Assembly: GCF_001750165.1 (NCBI RefSeq)
Contig: NZ_CP015411.1
Coordinates: forward strand, 4,006,501 to 4,070,500
Direction of reading: 5' to 3'
Length of the DNA stretch: 64,000 bases
Source of the DNA: Pseudoalteromonas luteoviolacea
Lineage (GTDB): Bacteria > Pseudomonadota > Gammaproteobacteria > Enterobacterales > Alteromonadaceae
In this document: piece after piece, positions 53,977 through 62,028 of the stretch
Position numbering within the stretch: the first letter of the stretch is position 1
How the letters are laid out: each line of letters opens with the position of its first letter
Position numbers and translations under genes: made by a program
The notes under the pieces: model-generated
Databases searched by the model: none
What the model saw: only the letters and a program-made list of their open reading frames with translations
What the model was told of the DNA's origin: nothing

Positions 53977-54573
53977 ATGAAAACTTTATCTCTACTCTCA
54001 CTTGTCTTAGTAGCAACAACCTCTTTTTCATCAATGGCAAATACAGTTGATGAGAAGCACAGAGTCGGTGCACAACTATCTGGAGGTTCTGCATCTTATA
54101 AAAGCTCTAGCCAAGATGGCGATGGTGTAGGCCAGTTATATGTTTATTATAACTATCAGTTTGATCCTACCTGGGCGCTGGAAGTCGGTCTAAATGGCGG
54201 TAGTGATTCAGATGACTGGGAATGCACTGACACTGAAAATAGAAAATTCACCTGTATTCAACTAAATAAAACGTTATTTGGACTTGGTGCAAATGACATC
54301 GATTATGGTAACTTGATAGTCGCCGCCAAAGGCCAATACCAACTAACAAAGCAAAACTCTCTCTATGGTAAGCTAGGTGCTAACTTCTATGACTACGAAA
54401 TTAATCAGGGCAGCAAAACGCTTGTTGAGGAAGATGGTGTTGGTTTCGTCGCTGAATTGGGCTGGCAATATGACTGGCAAAATGGCATGGCTATGAATAT
54501 AAGCTATCAGTACCTAGATATGGGGGATCTGGATGTTTCAAGTCTCGGTTTAGGTGTTAGCTACCGTTTCTAA
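53977..54573 (+). CDS. Small outer-membrane beta-barrel protein (OmpA-like transmembrane type)
   Basis: 198 residues. A signal peptide ends at SSMAN. Eight strands of alternating hydrophobic residues follow (QLYVYYNYQFDPTWALEVGL, IVAAKGQYQLTKQNSLYGKL, FVAELGWQYDWQNGMAMNIS), ending in the classic C-terminal Phe (GLGVSYRF) read by the BAM machine. A Cys pair (ECTDTENRKFTC) may form a loop disulfide. This is the OMP_b-brl class seen in many marine bacteria; its role is unknown. It is convergent with the sensor kinase, overlapping by 4 bases. Confidence 0.85.
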   Translation: MKTLSLLSLVLVATTSFSSMANTVDEKHRVGAQLSGGSASYKSSSQDGDGVGQLYVYYNYQFDPTWALEVGLNGGSDSDDWECTDTENRKFTCIQLNKTLFGLGANDIDYGNLIVAAKGQYQLTKQNSLYGKLGANFYDYEINQGSKTLVEEDGVGFVAELGWQYDWQNGMAMNISYQYLDMGDLDVSSLGLGVSYRF

Positions 54574-56759
54574 TAATCTGGCTGATACGGGATAAATAAG
54601 GTAATGTCCACTCCACCCATTGAGCTATGTGCAGCACTGATGTTACCACCATGTGCTTGGACGATCTGCTGACAGATCGCCAAGCCAAGTCCAGAGCCAC
54701 CATGATCTCGACTCCGAGACCCTTCACATCGATATAATCGTTCGAATATTTTTTCTAAATCTTCGCTTGCGACACCTGGAAATGAATCTTGTGTCGAAAT
54801 CATTAACCCTTTTTTATTCATTTTTAGGGTCACCACTGTCTGACCATCAACACTGGTATAAAAGTGGCTATTTCTCAGTAAATTAAATATAACTTGGCGG
54901 ATCCGCGCAGCGTCTAAATCAAACAAGGTGTTATCGACCTCTTCTACATAAGTCAAAGACTGTTGTTTGGAGGCATACATTGGCTGAAATTCTTCAACAA
55001 TCTCTTGTAGTAATATGCTGACATCAACAGGCTGTTTATCTAGCACCATAGCATCATTGTCAAATTGCGCCGATTGGTAAATATCTTTAATGAGGTTATC
55101 TAAATGACTAATCTTTTTCTGAATTTTTATAAAGCCCTTAACCGGATCTGGCTCAATATTGTGTTGCATTGCTTCAACCGTCAGTTTTAGCGCAGCCAAA
55201 GGCGTACGCAATTCATGGGACACATCAGCCAGTAAACGATTCTTCTGAGTCAAAGATTGCGCCATCATATCCGCTTCGAGCTCCACAAACTGTTGCTTTT
55301 GCACCTGCCGCTTATAAATGTATATGCCTACCGCCATAAAGCATAACAACAAAGACGCCCCCATTCCCCGTTGTAGCTTTAAATTTTCTAAGGTAGCTTG
55401 CGCAAGGGCCTGCTCATTTTGAATCAGTTTTAATGCTTGCTCTTGGCGAATAAACTCCACATTTTGCTGCATGGTTAAAGCTTGCTGCTTGTCTAAATCA
55501 TGATATAGCTGGGTTCGAGCTTCTATAAATGACTCTAAACTTTGCACCGCTAACTTATATTGCCCCAATTGTTCTAATGCCTGTGCTTGATATTTATGTA
55601 ATGTTGCACGATAGGAAGTGCCAATATCAGGCAAGGCTAATACCCATTCAATTTCAGACAACGCCGATTCATACTGTGATTGTGCAAGCCAAATCTCAAT
55701 CATCACAATTCTCACGGTATGCTCAGTTCTTATTGCCTTTGCTTCTAGCGCTAATGTAAGTGCTTCTTGCGCTATGGCCAAAGCCTGCGTTAAAGCTTCT
55801 TGAGCAACATAAATATTAGCCAATATGCTCAACTGCCAAGCCAAATCGCTGTTAGCGCCACTGGCACGAGATAACTCAATGCCTGCCTGGCTGTGTGACA
55901 GAGCCTGGGTAATATTCCCCAGCTTTAAATACACTTGACTGAGCTTGCCATGACTATTTGCAATGTGGATCGGATCCCCCAACGCTTTATCAACTTCTAA
56001 AGCCTGCTTAAAATGCTGCAAGGCTTGTTGATATTTTTCTAAATCCCGATAAATTTCACCAATGTTATATAGCGAATTTGAAATACCCTGCTGATTTTGC
56101 AGTTGTCTTTGAATATTCAAAGACTTTTCATGAAAACGTAACGCCAGCTGCAAGCTTCCCATATAGTCATAAATCACTCCAAGCTGATTATAATAAGTTG
56201 CTAATCGCGCTTTATCTTCTATTGGCGCCACCAATGAAATAGCATCTTTTATCACCTGCTCAGCTTCACTATAGTTTGCTTGATAGCGCAACGCCCACGC
56301 CACTGAATGTAAGATATCACTACGTAGCGTCACATGCTCTTTTGGCACAAGATCACGTGCTTGCTCCAATAACAATAAACCGGCACTGATGTCATTTTTC
56401 TTCAGTACCAATTGTGCTTGCAGTAATTTTATTTGTGCAGGCGCATCTTCAAATGTGCCCATCACGGGTAGATATGACTCTAATTGGTATAAATGTTGCT
56501 CAGCCTCTTCAAAGTAACCCAGCCTCGTTTTCGCTTTAACTTCTATGACTTTAAGTTCAAACCAAAAGCGTGAACTCGGTTGAGGGTGCAAAAACAATTG
56601 ATTTAACTCTTTCACTTTACCTAAAGTCAGTTTGGGGTTTTGTTCAAGAGAAATAGAAAGTTGAGTTAATGACGTTTGTACCTGCTCATCAGCACCATAA
56701 CTGAGCGGTATCCACATTAAAACTATCAGCAACAAATTAACTTTACGACCAAATAACAC
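54570..56759 (-). CDS. TPR-containing sensor histidine kinase
   Basis: 729 residues. The signal peptide (1-22) is followed by a periplasmic tetratricopeptide array (about 60-420; units such as YNQLGVIYDYMGSLQLALRF and NIGEIYRDLEKYQQALQHFK). A coiled coil and one membrane helix (about 460-478) come next. The HisKA phosphoacceptor is LLADVSHELRTPLAALKL (His about 513), and the HATPase has FNLLRNSHFYTS, then GSGLGLAICQQIV. No receiver domain and no response-regulator gene are adjacent, so the partner is unknown. TPR domains imply binding of a periplasmic protein or peptide. Confidence 0.9.
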   Translation of the reverse strand: MLFGRKVNLLLIVLMWIPLSYGADEQVQTSLTQLSISLEQNPKLTLGKVKELNQLFLHPQPSSRFWFELKVIEVKAKTRLGYFEEAEQHLYQLESYLPVMGTFEDAPAQIKLLQAQLVLKKNDISAGLLLLEQARDLVPKEHVTLRSDILHSVAWALRYQANYSEAEQVIKDAISLVAPIEDKARLATYYNQLGVIYDYMGSLQLALRFHEKSLNIQRQLQNQQGISNSLYNIGEIYRDLEKYQQALQHFKQALEVDKALGDPIHIANSHGKLSQVYLKLGNITQALSHSQAGIELSRASGANSDLAWQLSILANIYVAQEALTQALAIAQEALTLALEAKAIRTEHTVRIVMIEIWLAQSQYESALSEIEWVLALPDIGTSYRATLHKYQAQALEQLGQYKLAVQSLESFIEARTQLYHDLDKQQALTMQQNVEFIRQEQALKLIQNEQALAQATLENLKLQRGMGASLLLCFMAVGIYIYKRQVQKQQFVELEADMMAQSLTQKNRLLADVSHELRTPLAALKLTVEAMQHNIEPDPVKGFIKIQKKISHLDNLIKDIYQSAQFDNDAMVLDKQPVDVSILLQEIVEEFQPMYASKQQSLTYVEEVDNTLFDLDAARIRQVIFNLLRNSHFYTSVDGQTVVTLKMNKKGLMISTQDSFPGVASEDLEKIFERLYRCEGSRSRDHGGSGLGLAICQQIVQAHGGNISAAHSSMGGVDITLFIPYQPDY

Positions 56760-56964
56760 AGTATCGAGTGACTCTCACAAAAAGGCTTTTTAAGGCATAA
56801 AATGCTCAAGCTGCAATCACCAAACTATTAGCATTGTGCTTGATCTATTTCTTACAGTAGATAATTTAACTGTTTTTCGCCAACTTAGCATCTAATGTTT
56901 ATCAATTCAGACACAAAAAAGCAGCGCGACATTATCGCACTGCTTCGTGATAACTTTATGTCAT

Positions 56965-58980
56965 CTAGCTATTTAACAGCTGCTGTTGCAATAACTGGAT
57001 CTGATCTCGAACCTGTGCCGCCTTCTCAAATTCGAGTTCGCGTGCATGGGTCATCATTTGACTTTCTAACAGGGCTATTTGCTCAGTGAGCTGTGCTGTT
57101 GATTTACCCGCTGACGACATTGGCGAGACTTTATCACCCGCTTTTGATTTAGGCGATGCACTTGACTCTGTGACGTCTTCACCTAAATCCATCACATCTG
57201 TTATCTTCTTATTTAATGCTTGAGGTGTAATACCATGCTTTTCATTGTAAGCTTGCTGTTTTTCCCGACGTCGTTCAGTCTCATCAATAGCAGCACGCAT
57301 CGAGCGTGTTATCCTATCGCCGTATAAAATCGCTTTACCATTTAAGTGACGAGCAGCACGACCTATGGTCTGAATTAAAGAACGCGTTGAACGTAAAAAG
57401 CCCTCTTTATCCGCATCTAAAATTGCCACCAATGATACCTCTGGCATATCGAGACCTTCCCTTAATAAGTTGATCCCAACCAATACATCAAATACGCCTT
57501 TTCTTAGATCTCGGATGATCTCCATACGCTCCACCGTATCGATATCAGAATGCAGATAACGCACTTTAACATCATGATCATTCAAATAATCAGTGAGATC
57601 TTCGGACATTCTTTTAGTCAACGTCGTGACCAATACGCGCTCTTTTAGCGCCACTCGTTTGTAAATCTCAGAGAGTAAGTCATCCACCTGTGTAGACACT
57701 GGACGTACTTCTAATTGTGGATCAAGTAACCCTGTGGGGCGGATCACCTGCTCGGCAACCTCACCACTAGAGCGTTCTAATTCATAATCTCCTGGCGTCG
57801 CAGAAACATAAATTGTTTGTGGCGCAATGGACTCAAACTCCTCAAACTTTAATGGGCGGTTATCCATTGCCGATGGCAATCTAAATCCATATTCAACCAA
57901 GTTTTCCTTGCGACTTCTATCTCCCTTGTACATGGCTCCCACCTGGGAGACGGTTACATGGGATTCATCAATTATCATCAAGGCATCGTTAGGTAAATAA
58001 TCCAACAAGGTTGGGGGTGGCTCACCAGGTGCGCGACCTGATAAATATCGGCTGTAATTCTCGATCCCAGAACAAAAACCAAGCTCTTGCATCATTTCAA
58101 TATCATATTGAGTGCGCTGTGCTACCCGTTGCTCTTCAACCAATTTATTTGCATCCATCAAGTAGGCGCGACGCTCTTTTAGCTCTACTTTGATCTTTTC
58201 AATGGCTTCAAGGATTTTTTCTCTGGGTGTTACATAGTGGGTTTTGGGGTAGATTGTTGCTCTAACCAAATGCTTATCCACCGCACCTGTTAAAGGGTCA
58301 AAGAGGCTGATCCGTTCAATCTCATCATCAAACATTTCAACACGCACGGCTTGAGTCTCTGATTCAGCGGGGAATATATCAATAACCTCTCCGCGCACTC
58401 GATAGGTACCCCGAGAGAAATCCATATCATTTCGAGTGTACTGCAGCTCAGCAAGGCGCCTGAGCATCGCGCGCTGTTCCATCGTTTCGCCCACTTTCAG
58501 TAGCAACATCATTTTCATATATGAGTCAGGATCACCCAGACCATAGATAGCAGATACCGAAGCGACAATTATCGTATCTCTTCTTTCCAACAGTGCTTTG
58601 GTAGCCGATAAACGCATTTGCTCGATGTGATCATTAATAGAGGCATCTTTTTCAATAAATGTGTCACTGGCAACTACATAAGCTTCCGGTTGATAATAAT
58701 CATAATAAGAAACAAAGTATTCAACCGCATTATTAGGAAAGAACTCTTTCATTTCACCATATAACTGCGCAGCCAAGGTCTTATTGTGCGCCATGATAAT
58801 AGTAGGACGATTTAGCTTATGGATAATATTCGCCATTGTGAATGTTTTACCCGTGCCTGTTGCCCCCAATAGCGTTTGATGAGCAAGCCCAGCCTCCAAG
58901 CCATCGCACAACTGAGCAATGGCGGTAGGTTGGTCGCCATTTGGAGTAAATTCAGATACTAAGTCAAAAGATTCATTCAT
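56965..58980 (-). CDS. uvrB: Excinuclease ABC subunit B
   Basis: 671 residues. It verifies DNA damage in nucleotide-excision repair and hands it from UvrA to UvrC. Walker A GATGTGKTFTMANI (about 39), the beta-hairpin region FVSYYDYYQPEAYV, MIIDESHVTV, VLVTTLTKRMSEDLTDYL and QTIGRAARHLNGKAILY follow in order. The C-terminal UVR domain LESQMMTHARELEFEKAAQV binds UvrC. Its ATG overlaps the stop of the upstream MATE gene (ATGA), so they may be co-expressed, an unusual pairing. Confidence 0.97.
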   Translation of the reverse strand: MNESFDLVSEFTPNGDQPTAIAQLCDGLEAGLAHQTLLGATGTGKTFTMANIIHKLNRPTIIMAHNKTLAAQLYGEMKEFFPNNAVEYFVSYYDYYQPEAYVVASDTFIEKDASINDHIEQMRLSATKALLERRDTIIVASVSAIYGLGDPDSYMKMMLLLKVGETMEQRAMLRRLAELQYTRNDMDFSRGTYRVRGEVIDIFPAESETQAVRVEMFDDEIERISLFDPLTGAVDKHLVRATIYPKTHYVTPREKILEAIEKIKVELKERRAYLMDANKLVEEQRVAQRTQYDIEMMQELGFCSGIENYSRYLSGRAPGEPPPTLLDYLPNDALMIIDESHVTVSQVGAMYKGDRSRKENLVEYGFRLPSAMDNRPLKFEEFESIAPQTIYVSATPGDYELERSSGEVAEQVIRPTGLLDPQLEVRPVSTQVDDLLSEIYKRVALKERVLVTTLTKRMSEDLTDYLNDHDVKVRYLHSDIDTVERMEIIRDLRKGVFDVLVGINLLREGLDMPEVSLVAILDADKEGFLRSTRSLIQTIGRAARHLNGKAILYGDRITRSMRAAIDETERRREKQQAYNEKHGITPQALNKKITDVMDLGEDVTESSASPKSKAGDKVSPMSSAGKSTAQLTEQIALLESQMMTHARELEFEKAAQVRDQIQLLQQQLLNS

Positions 58981-60356
58981 GAAGAGTGCACCTCAATACC
59001 TTCTTGTTGCATATCATTGAGTGTTTTACTAAACCATGTATATGCGGCAATAGCCGTAAATAAATTCCCGACTGCAGCACCCACAAACAAACCAGTAAGC
59101 CCCGCAATATGAGATCCTATATAAGCACAAGGAATATAAAAAACAAACAAGCGTACAATACTTGAGATCAACGCATTCATCGGTTTATGTAATGCATTAA
59201 AAGACGAATTCGTTAGAATGATAATACCTTGCAGACCATAGCTCAGCGGCAAGGTATAAATGAAAAGCTTGATGATCCCAATTACTTCAGGCTCATTGCC
59301 AAAAGCTTGACTAACCCAATGTGCGGTTAAAATCAGAAATATATAAATACCAAACTGCCACATCAAAACAAACTTCAAAGTCTTGGTGTAAGCCTCTTTC
59401 ACGCGGGCGAAATTTCCTGCACCATAGTTCTGACTGACAAAAGGTGGTAGTGTCATCGATAGAGCCAAAATTACCAAACAAGCAATCGACTCAATACGGC
59501 TTCCTACTCCAAATGCTGCAACCGCTTGCGCCCCGTAAGTCGCGACAATAGCTGTCATAACAGCCATCGCAATCGGAGTAAGCATATTGGCCCCTGCCGC
59601 AGGCAAGCCTATTTTCATAATTTTAATCACCGCTTCCCACATACTTTGTGTTGTACTTGAGTAGCTTAAAAGTCGCTTTTTTATCGCTAATAAGTAAATA
59701 ATAACAACCACACCCACAGCCCAAGCGATGACAGAAGCAATGGCTGCGCCTTGTACCCCAAGTGCAGGAATCGGTCCGAACCCAAAAATTAAGATTGGAT
59801 CTAACACTGCATTAATTAAACCACCAAGTCCCATAATCATACTGGGCGTTTTAGTATCACCAGATGCCCTTAAAACCGAGTTACCTATCATTGGCGTAAT
59901 TAAAAACACGGCGCCCAAAAACCACACATTCATATAATCATGTATATAAGGGAGCGTACTCTGATCAGCACCCAACAAGGTGAATATCGGATCCATAAGT
60001 AAATAGCCCAATGCAGCAAGTAAAGCCACCAGTACAGCAGCCAATATAAGAGAGACAAAAGCATCAAACTTTGCTTCTTCTATATCTTTACTTCCCAATG
60101 CTTTGGCAATGACAGCCGAAGTGCCTATTCCCAAACCTATTGCTAAACTGATGATGGTGAATGTCACAGGAAACGTAAAGCTGACCGCTGCAAGCGGCTC
60201 AGTGCCCAATAAACTGATAAAAAATGTATCAACTAAATTGAAGCTCATTAACATGATCATGCCAAATATCATTGGCACGGTCATACGCTTTAAAGTCGCT
60301 GGTATTGAACCAGTCAAAATATCGCTATTGGAACTAGATTGACGTACTGCGGACAT
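58977..60356 (-). CDS. MATE-family multidrug efflux transporter
   Basis: 459 residues and twelve predicted membrane helices in two homologous halves. The first helix region is KRMTVPMIFGMIMLMSFNLV, then EPLAAVSFTFPVTF, which is typical of the NorM/DinF-related branch. Cation-coupled export of cationic drugs is expected from the family; the substrate is unknown. ATG 60356 is chosen (AGAGG 11 nt upstream); a TTG seven codons earlier is possible. It overlaps uvrB by 4 bases. Confidence 0.9.
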   Translation of the reverse strand: MSAVRQSSSNSDILTGSIPATLKRMTVPMIFGMIMLMSFNLVDTFFISLLGTEPLAAVSFTFPVTFTIISLAIGLGIGTSAVIAKALGSKDIEEAKFDAFVSLILAAVLVALLAALGYLLMDPIFTLLGADQSTLPYIHDYMNVWFLGAVFLITPMIGNSVLRASGDTKTPSMIMGLGGLINAVLDPILIFGFGPIPALGVQGAAIASVIAWAVGVVVIIYLLAIKKRLLSYSSTTQSMWEAVIKIMKIGLPAAGANMLTPIAMAVMTAIVATYGAQAVAAFGVGSRIESIACLVILALSMTLPPFVSQNYGAGNFARVKEAYTKTLKFVLMWQFGIYIFLILTAHWVSQAFGNEPEVIGIIKLFIYTLPLSYGLQGIIILTNSSFNALHKPMNALISSIVRLFVFYIPCAYIGSHIAGLTGLFVGAAVGNLFTAIAAYTWFSKTLNDMQQEGIEVHSS

Positions 60357-61382
60357 AAAATATGATACCTCTTTCAACAGCCCATCATTCTAAATCATCA
60401 TTCTAGATGATGCCACGCTATTATTGCCCATAATATGATAGAGGCGCTCCAAACCACTTTTATTATAAAAGTTGTTTTTTTTACCCAATTTCTTGTCAAA
60501 ACCCAATCTGCACAAAAAATGTCAATTTTATTTCAAATCCAGCTATTCTTCGGCTCACTTTTTGCACATCACTCAAACAATGTTGAAATAATTCTTTAAA
60601 AATACTCACATTCACGTCCAATTCTAAGCAAAACACCTATCCCGTTGAATTATATAAACTTTAAAAAACATAAAAAAACTATTGCGTCGCCCTAATGCCA
60701 CGGTTTACTTAGCTTTCGAAGAGTTCTTAAAGATTAATAAACAATGTTATCCACAGATTCCGTGGATAAGTTTATAGAGCCTTTAAAAATAAAGGCCTAA
60801 GCAGGGATCTCAATGTTCAATTTATTATGCGTTTATGATCATTCTATTTAAAACTGGTGATCTCAAGCTGAAAATAGATTTTTTGAGCTCTTGATAGCCT
60901 AATTTAATTAATATGCAACTTAAAAAAAACCACCAAAAAACAACACAAGACCTTGTTTTAAAATAACTTATAACTTAACCCTGGTTAGACTATGCAGTTT
61001 TACTTTTAAATTTGAGTAAAATATTTACCAAATTCACTGTAAAAGAACTGCAAACTAATCTACGTTTAAGATCCCAATTGAGATCCCAACAGTAACAATT
61101 TATGATCTCTAAAAAAGTGCAAAAAACAGCCCTTTCGGACACTTTTGAGGCATTAGCTATAAAAAACACTTAATATCCTACTGAATGCAGAGCTTAATAG
61201 AGCAACAATAATATCGCGTGTCTCTAGGTTTTTCTTATTATAGATCCAAATAGAATGATGAATTTCATTACACCAAAACAATAGAATGGCCTTATTTGGA
61301 TAACAAGATGATTAAAAAAAAGCTTAATTGTTGATTAATCCAGCGAAAAGACAGTTTTTTTGCATAACTGTGATTTTTATTG
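60357..61382. other. AT-rich 1-kb spacer with DnaA boxes and GATC cluster
   Basis: No gene-like frame. It holds an inverted pair of DnaA boxes (60747-60769) and seven GATC sites (60806, 60837, 60859, 61070, 61082, 61104, 61243), several in the context TTGAGATCCC or its complement. A direct repeat, AGATCCCAA, occurs 12 bp apart at 61069-61089. It lies directly upstream of the tRNA-Asn promoter. Confidence 0.65.
60747..60769. promoter_or_regulatory. Inverted pair of DnaA-box sequences
   Basis: TTATCCACA (60747-60755) is an exact E. coli-consensus DnaA box. CGTGGATAA (60761-60769) is an 8-of-9 match on the other strand. Together they form an inverted repeat with 8-bp arms (TTATCCAC / GTGGATAA). 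Confidence 0.55.
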
Positions 61383-61411
61383 TTGACACTTAGCCGTGTC
61401 GTCATTAATAT
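61383..61411 (+). promoter_or_regulatory. Near-consensus sigma-70 promoter of the tRNA-Asn array
   Basis: TTGACA (61383-61388), exactly 17 bp, then TAATAT (61406-61411). The GC-rich discriminator TTCGCCCCG is typical of stringently controlled stable-RNA promoters. It starts transcription about 20 bp before the first tRNA. Confidence 0.9.
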
Positions 61412-61434
61412 TTCGCCCCGTTGAGAGACATGCT

Positions 61435-61511
61435 TCCCCCTTAGCTCAGTTGGTTAGAGCGACGGACTGTTAATCCGCAGGTCCCCCGTTCGAGTCGGGG
61501 AGGGGGAGCCA
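61435..61511 (+). tRNA. tRNA-Asn (GTT), copy 1
   Basis: 77 nt with encoded CCA. It starts TCCCCCTTAGCTCAGTTGG; the anticodon is GTT in CTGTTAATC and the T-arm is CGTTCGAGTCG. All four copies are identical. No clear leader-trailer stem is seen here. Confidence 0.97.
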
Positions 61512-61532
61512 AGTTTCTAAACGTATAACGAT

Positions 61533-61609
61533 TCCCCCTTAGCTCAGTTGGTTAGAGCGACGGACTGTTAATCCGCAGGTCCCCCGTTCGAGTCGGGGAG
61601 GGGGAGCCA
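61533..61609 (+). tRNA. tRNA-Asn (GTT), copy 2
   Basis: Identical 77-nt gene with CCA. It is bracketed by ATAACGAT (61525-61532) and ATCGTTAT (61611-61618), a perfect 8-bp inverted repeat extending from the acceptor stem. Confidence 0.97.
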
Positions 61610-61628
61610 AATCGTTATAAAGTGTAGT

Positions 61629-61705
61629 TCCCCCTTAGCTCAGTTGGTTAGAGCGACGGACTGTTAATCCGCAGGTCCCCCGTTCGAGTCGGGGAGGGGG
61701 AGCCA
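61629..61705 (+). tRNA. tRNA-Asn (GTT), copy 3
   Basis: Identical 77-nt gene with CCA. It is bracketed by AAGTGTAGT (61620-61628) and ACTACTCTT (61706-61714), with 8 of 9 positions complementary. Confidence 0.97.
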
Positions 61706-61727
61706 ACTACTCTTACATCTATATTGT

Positions 61728-61804
61728 TCCCCCTTAGCTCAGTTGGTTAGAGCGACGGACTGTTAATCCGCAGGTCCCCCGTTCGAGTCGGGGAGGGGGA
61801 GCCA
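61728..61804 (+). tRNA. tRNA-Asn (GTT), copy 4
   Basis: Identical 77-nt gene with CCA and last in the array. The downstream sequence has only a short T-run (CTTTTT, about 61824-61829) and no strong hairpin. No flanking stem is clear. Confidence 0.97.
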
Positions 61805-61914
61805 ATTCTCAGAATATATTAGACTTTTTCCATTCAATGCTCTACTCTACAAGCACCTTCACTGGTGAATTTTTGCTATATAATTAGAACTATTATCCAT
61901 ATTGGAAAAACACC

Positions 61915-62028
61915 ATGTGGCGTTCTGTATGTGTAATTCTCAGTATTCCATATTTGTGTTTGGCAGCATTATTTTCATTTACTAATGCTAAAGGGTATTT
62001 CTTCCATTTTCAGGCAGAAGATAAATAA
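61915..62028 (+). CDS. 37-residue single-span membrane peptide, candidate
   Basis: A small ORF: MWRSVCVILSIPYLCLAALF opens it, with one hydrophobic helix (about 4-22) and the polar end FQAEDK. Its TAA overlaps the ATG of the next gene (TAATG), which suggests coupled translation. A modest GGA motif lies 9 nt before its ATG. I recognise no family. It could be a real mini-protein or a leader that tunes expression of the csrD-like gene. Confidence 0.45.
   Translation: MWRSVCVILSIPYLCLAALFSFTNAKGYFFHFQAEDK

Noticed and set aside
56895..57089. 64-codon plus-strand frame overlapping the end of uvrB
   Set aside because: Most of it is antisense to the UVR domain of uvrB, and it has no ribosome-binding site.
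60357..61382. Main replication origin oriC
   Set aside because: Only one pair of DnaA boxes and no dnaA, gidA or parAB nearby. Kept only as a DnaA/Dam-rich element.
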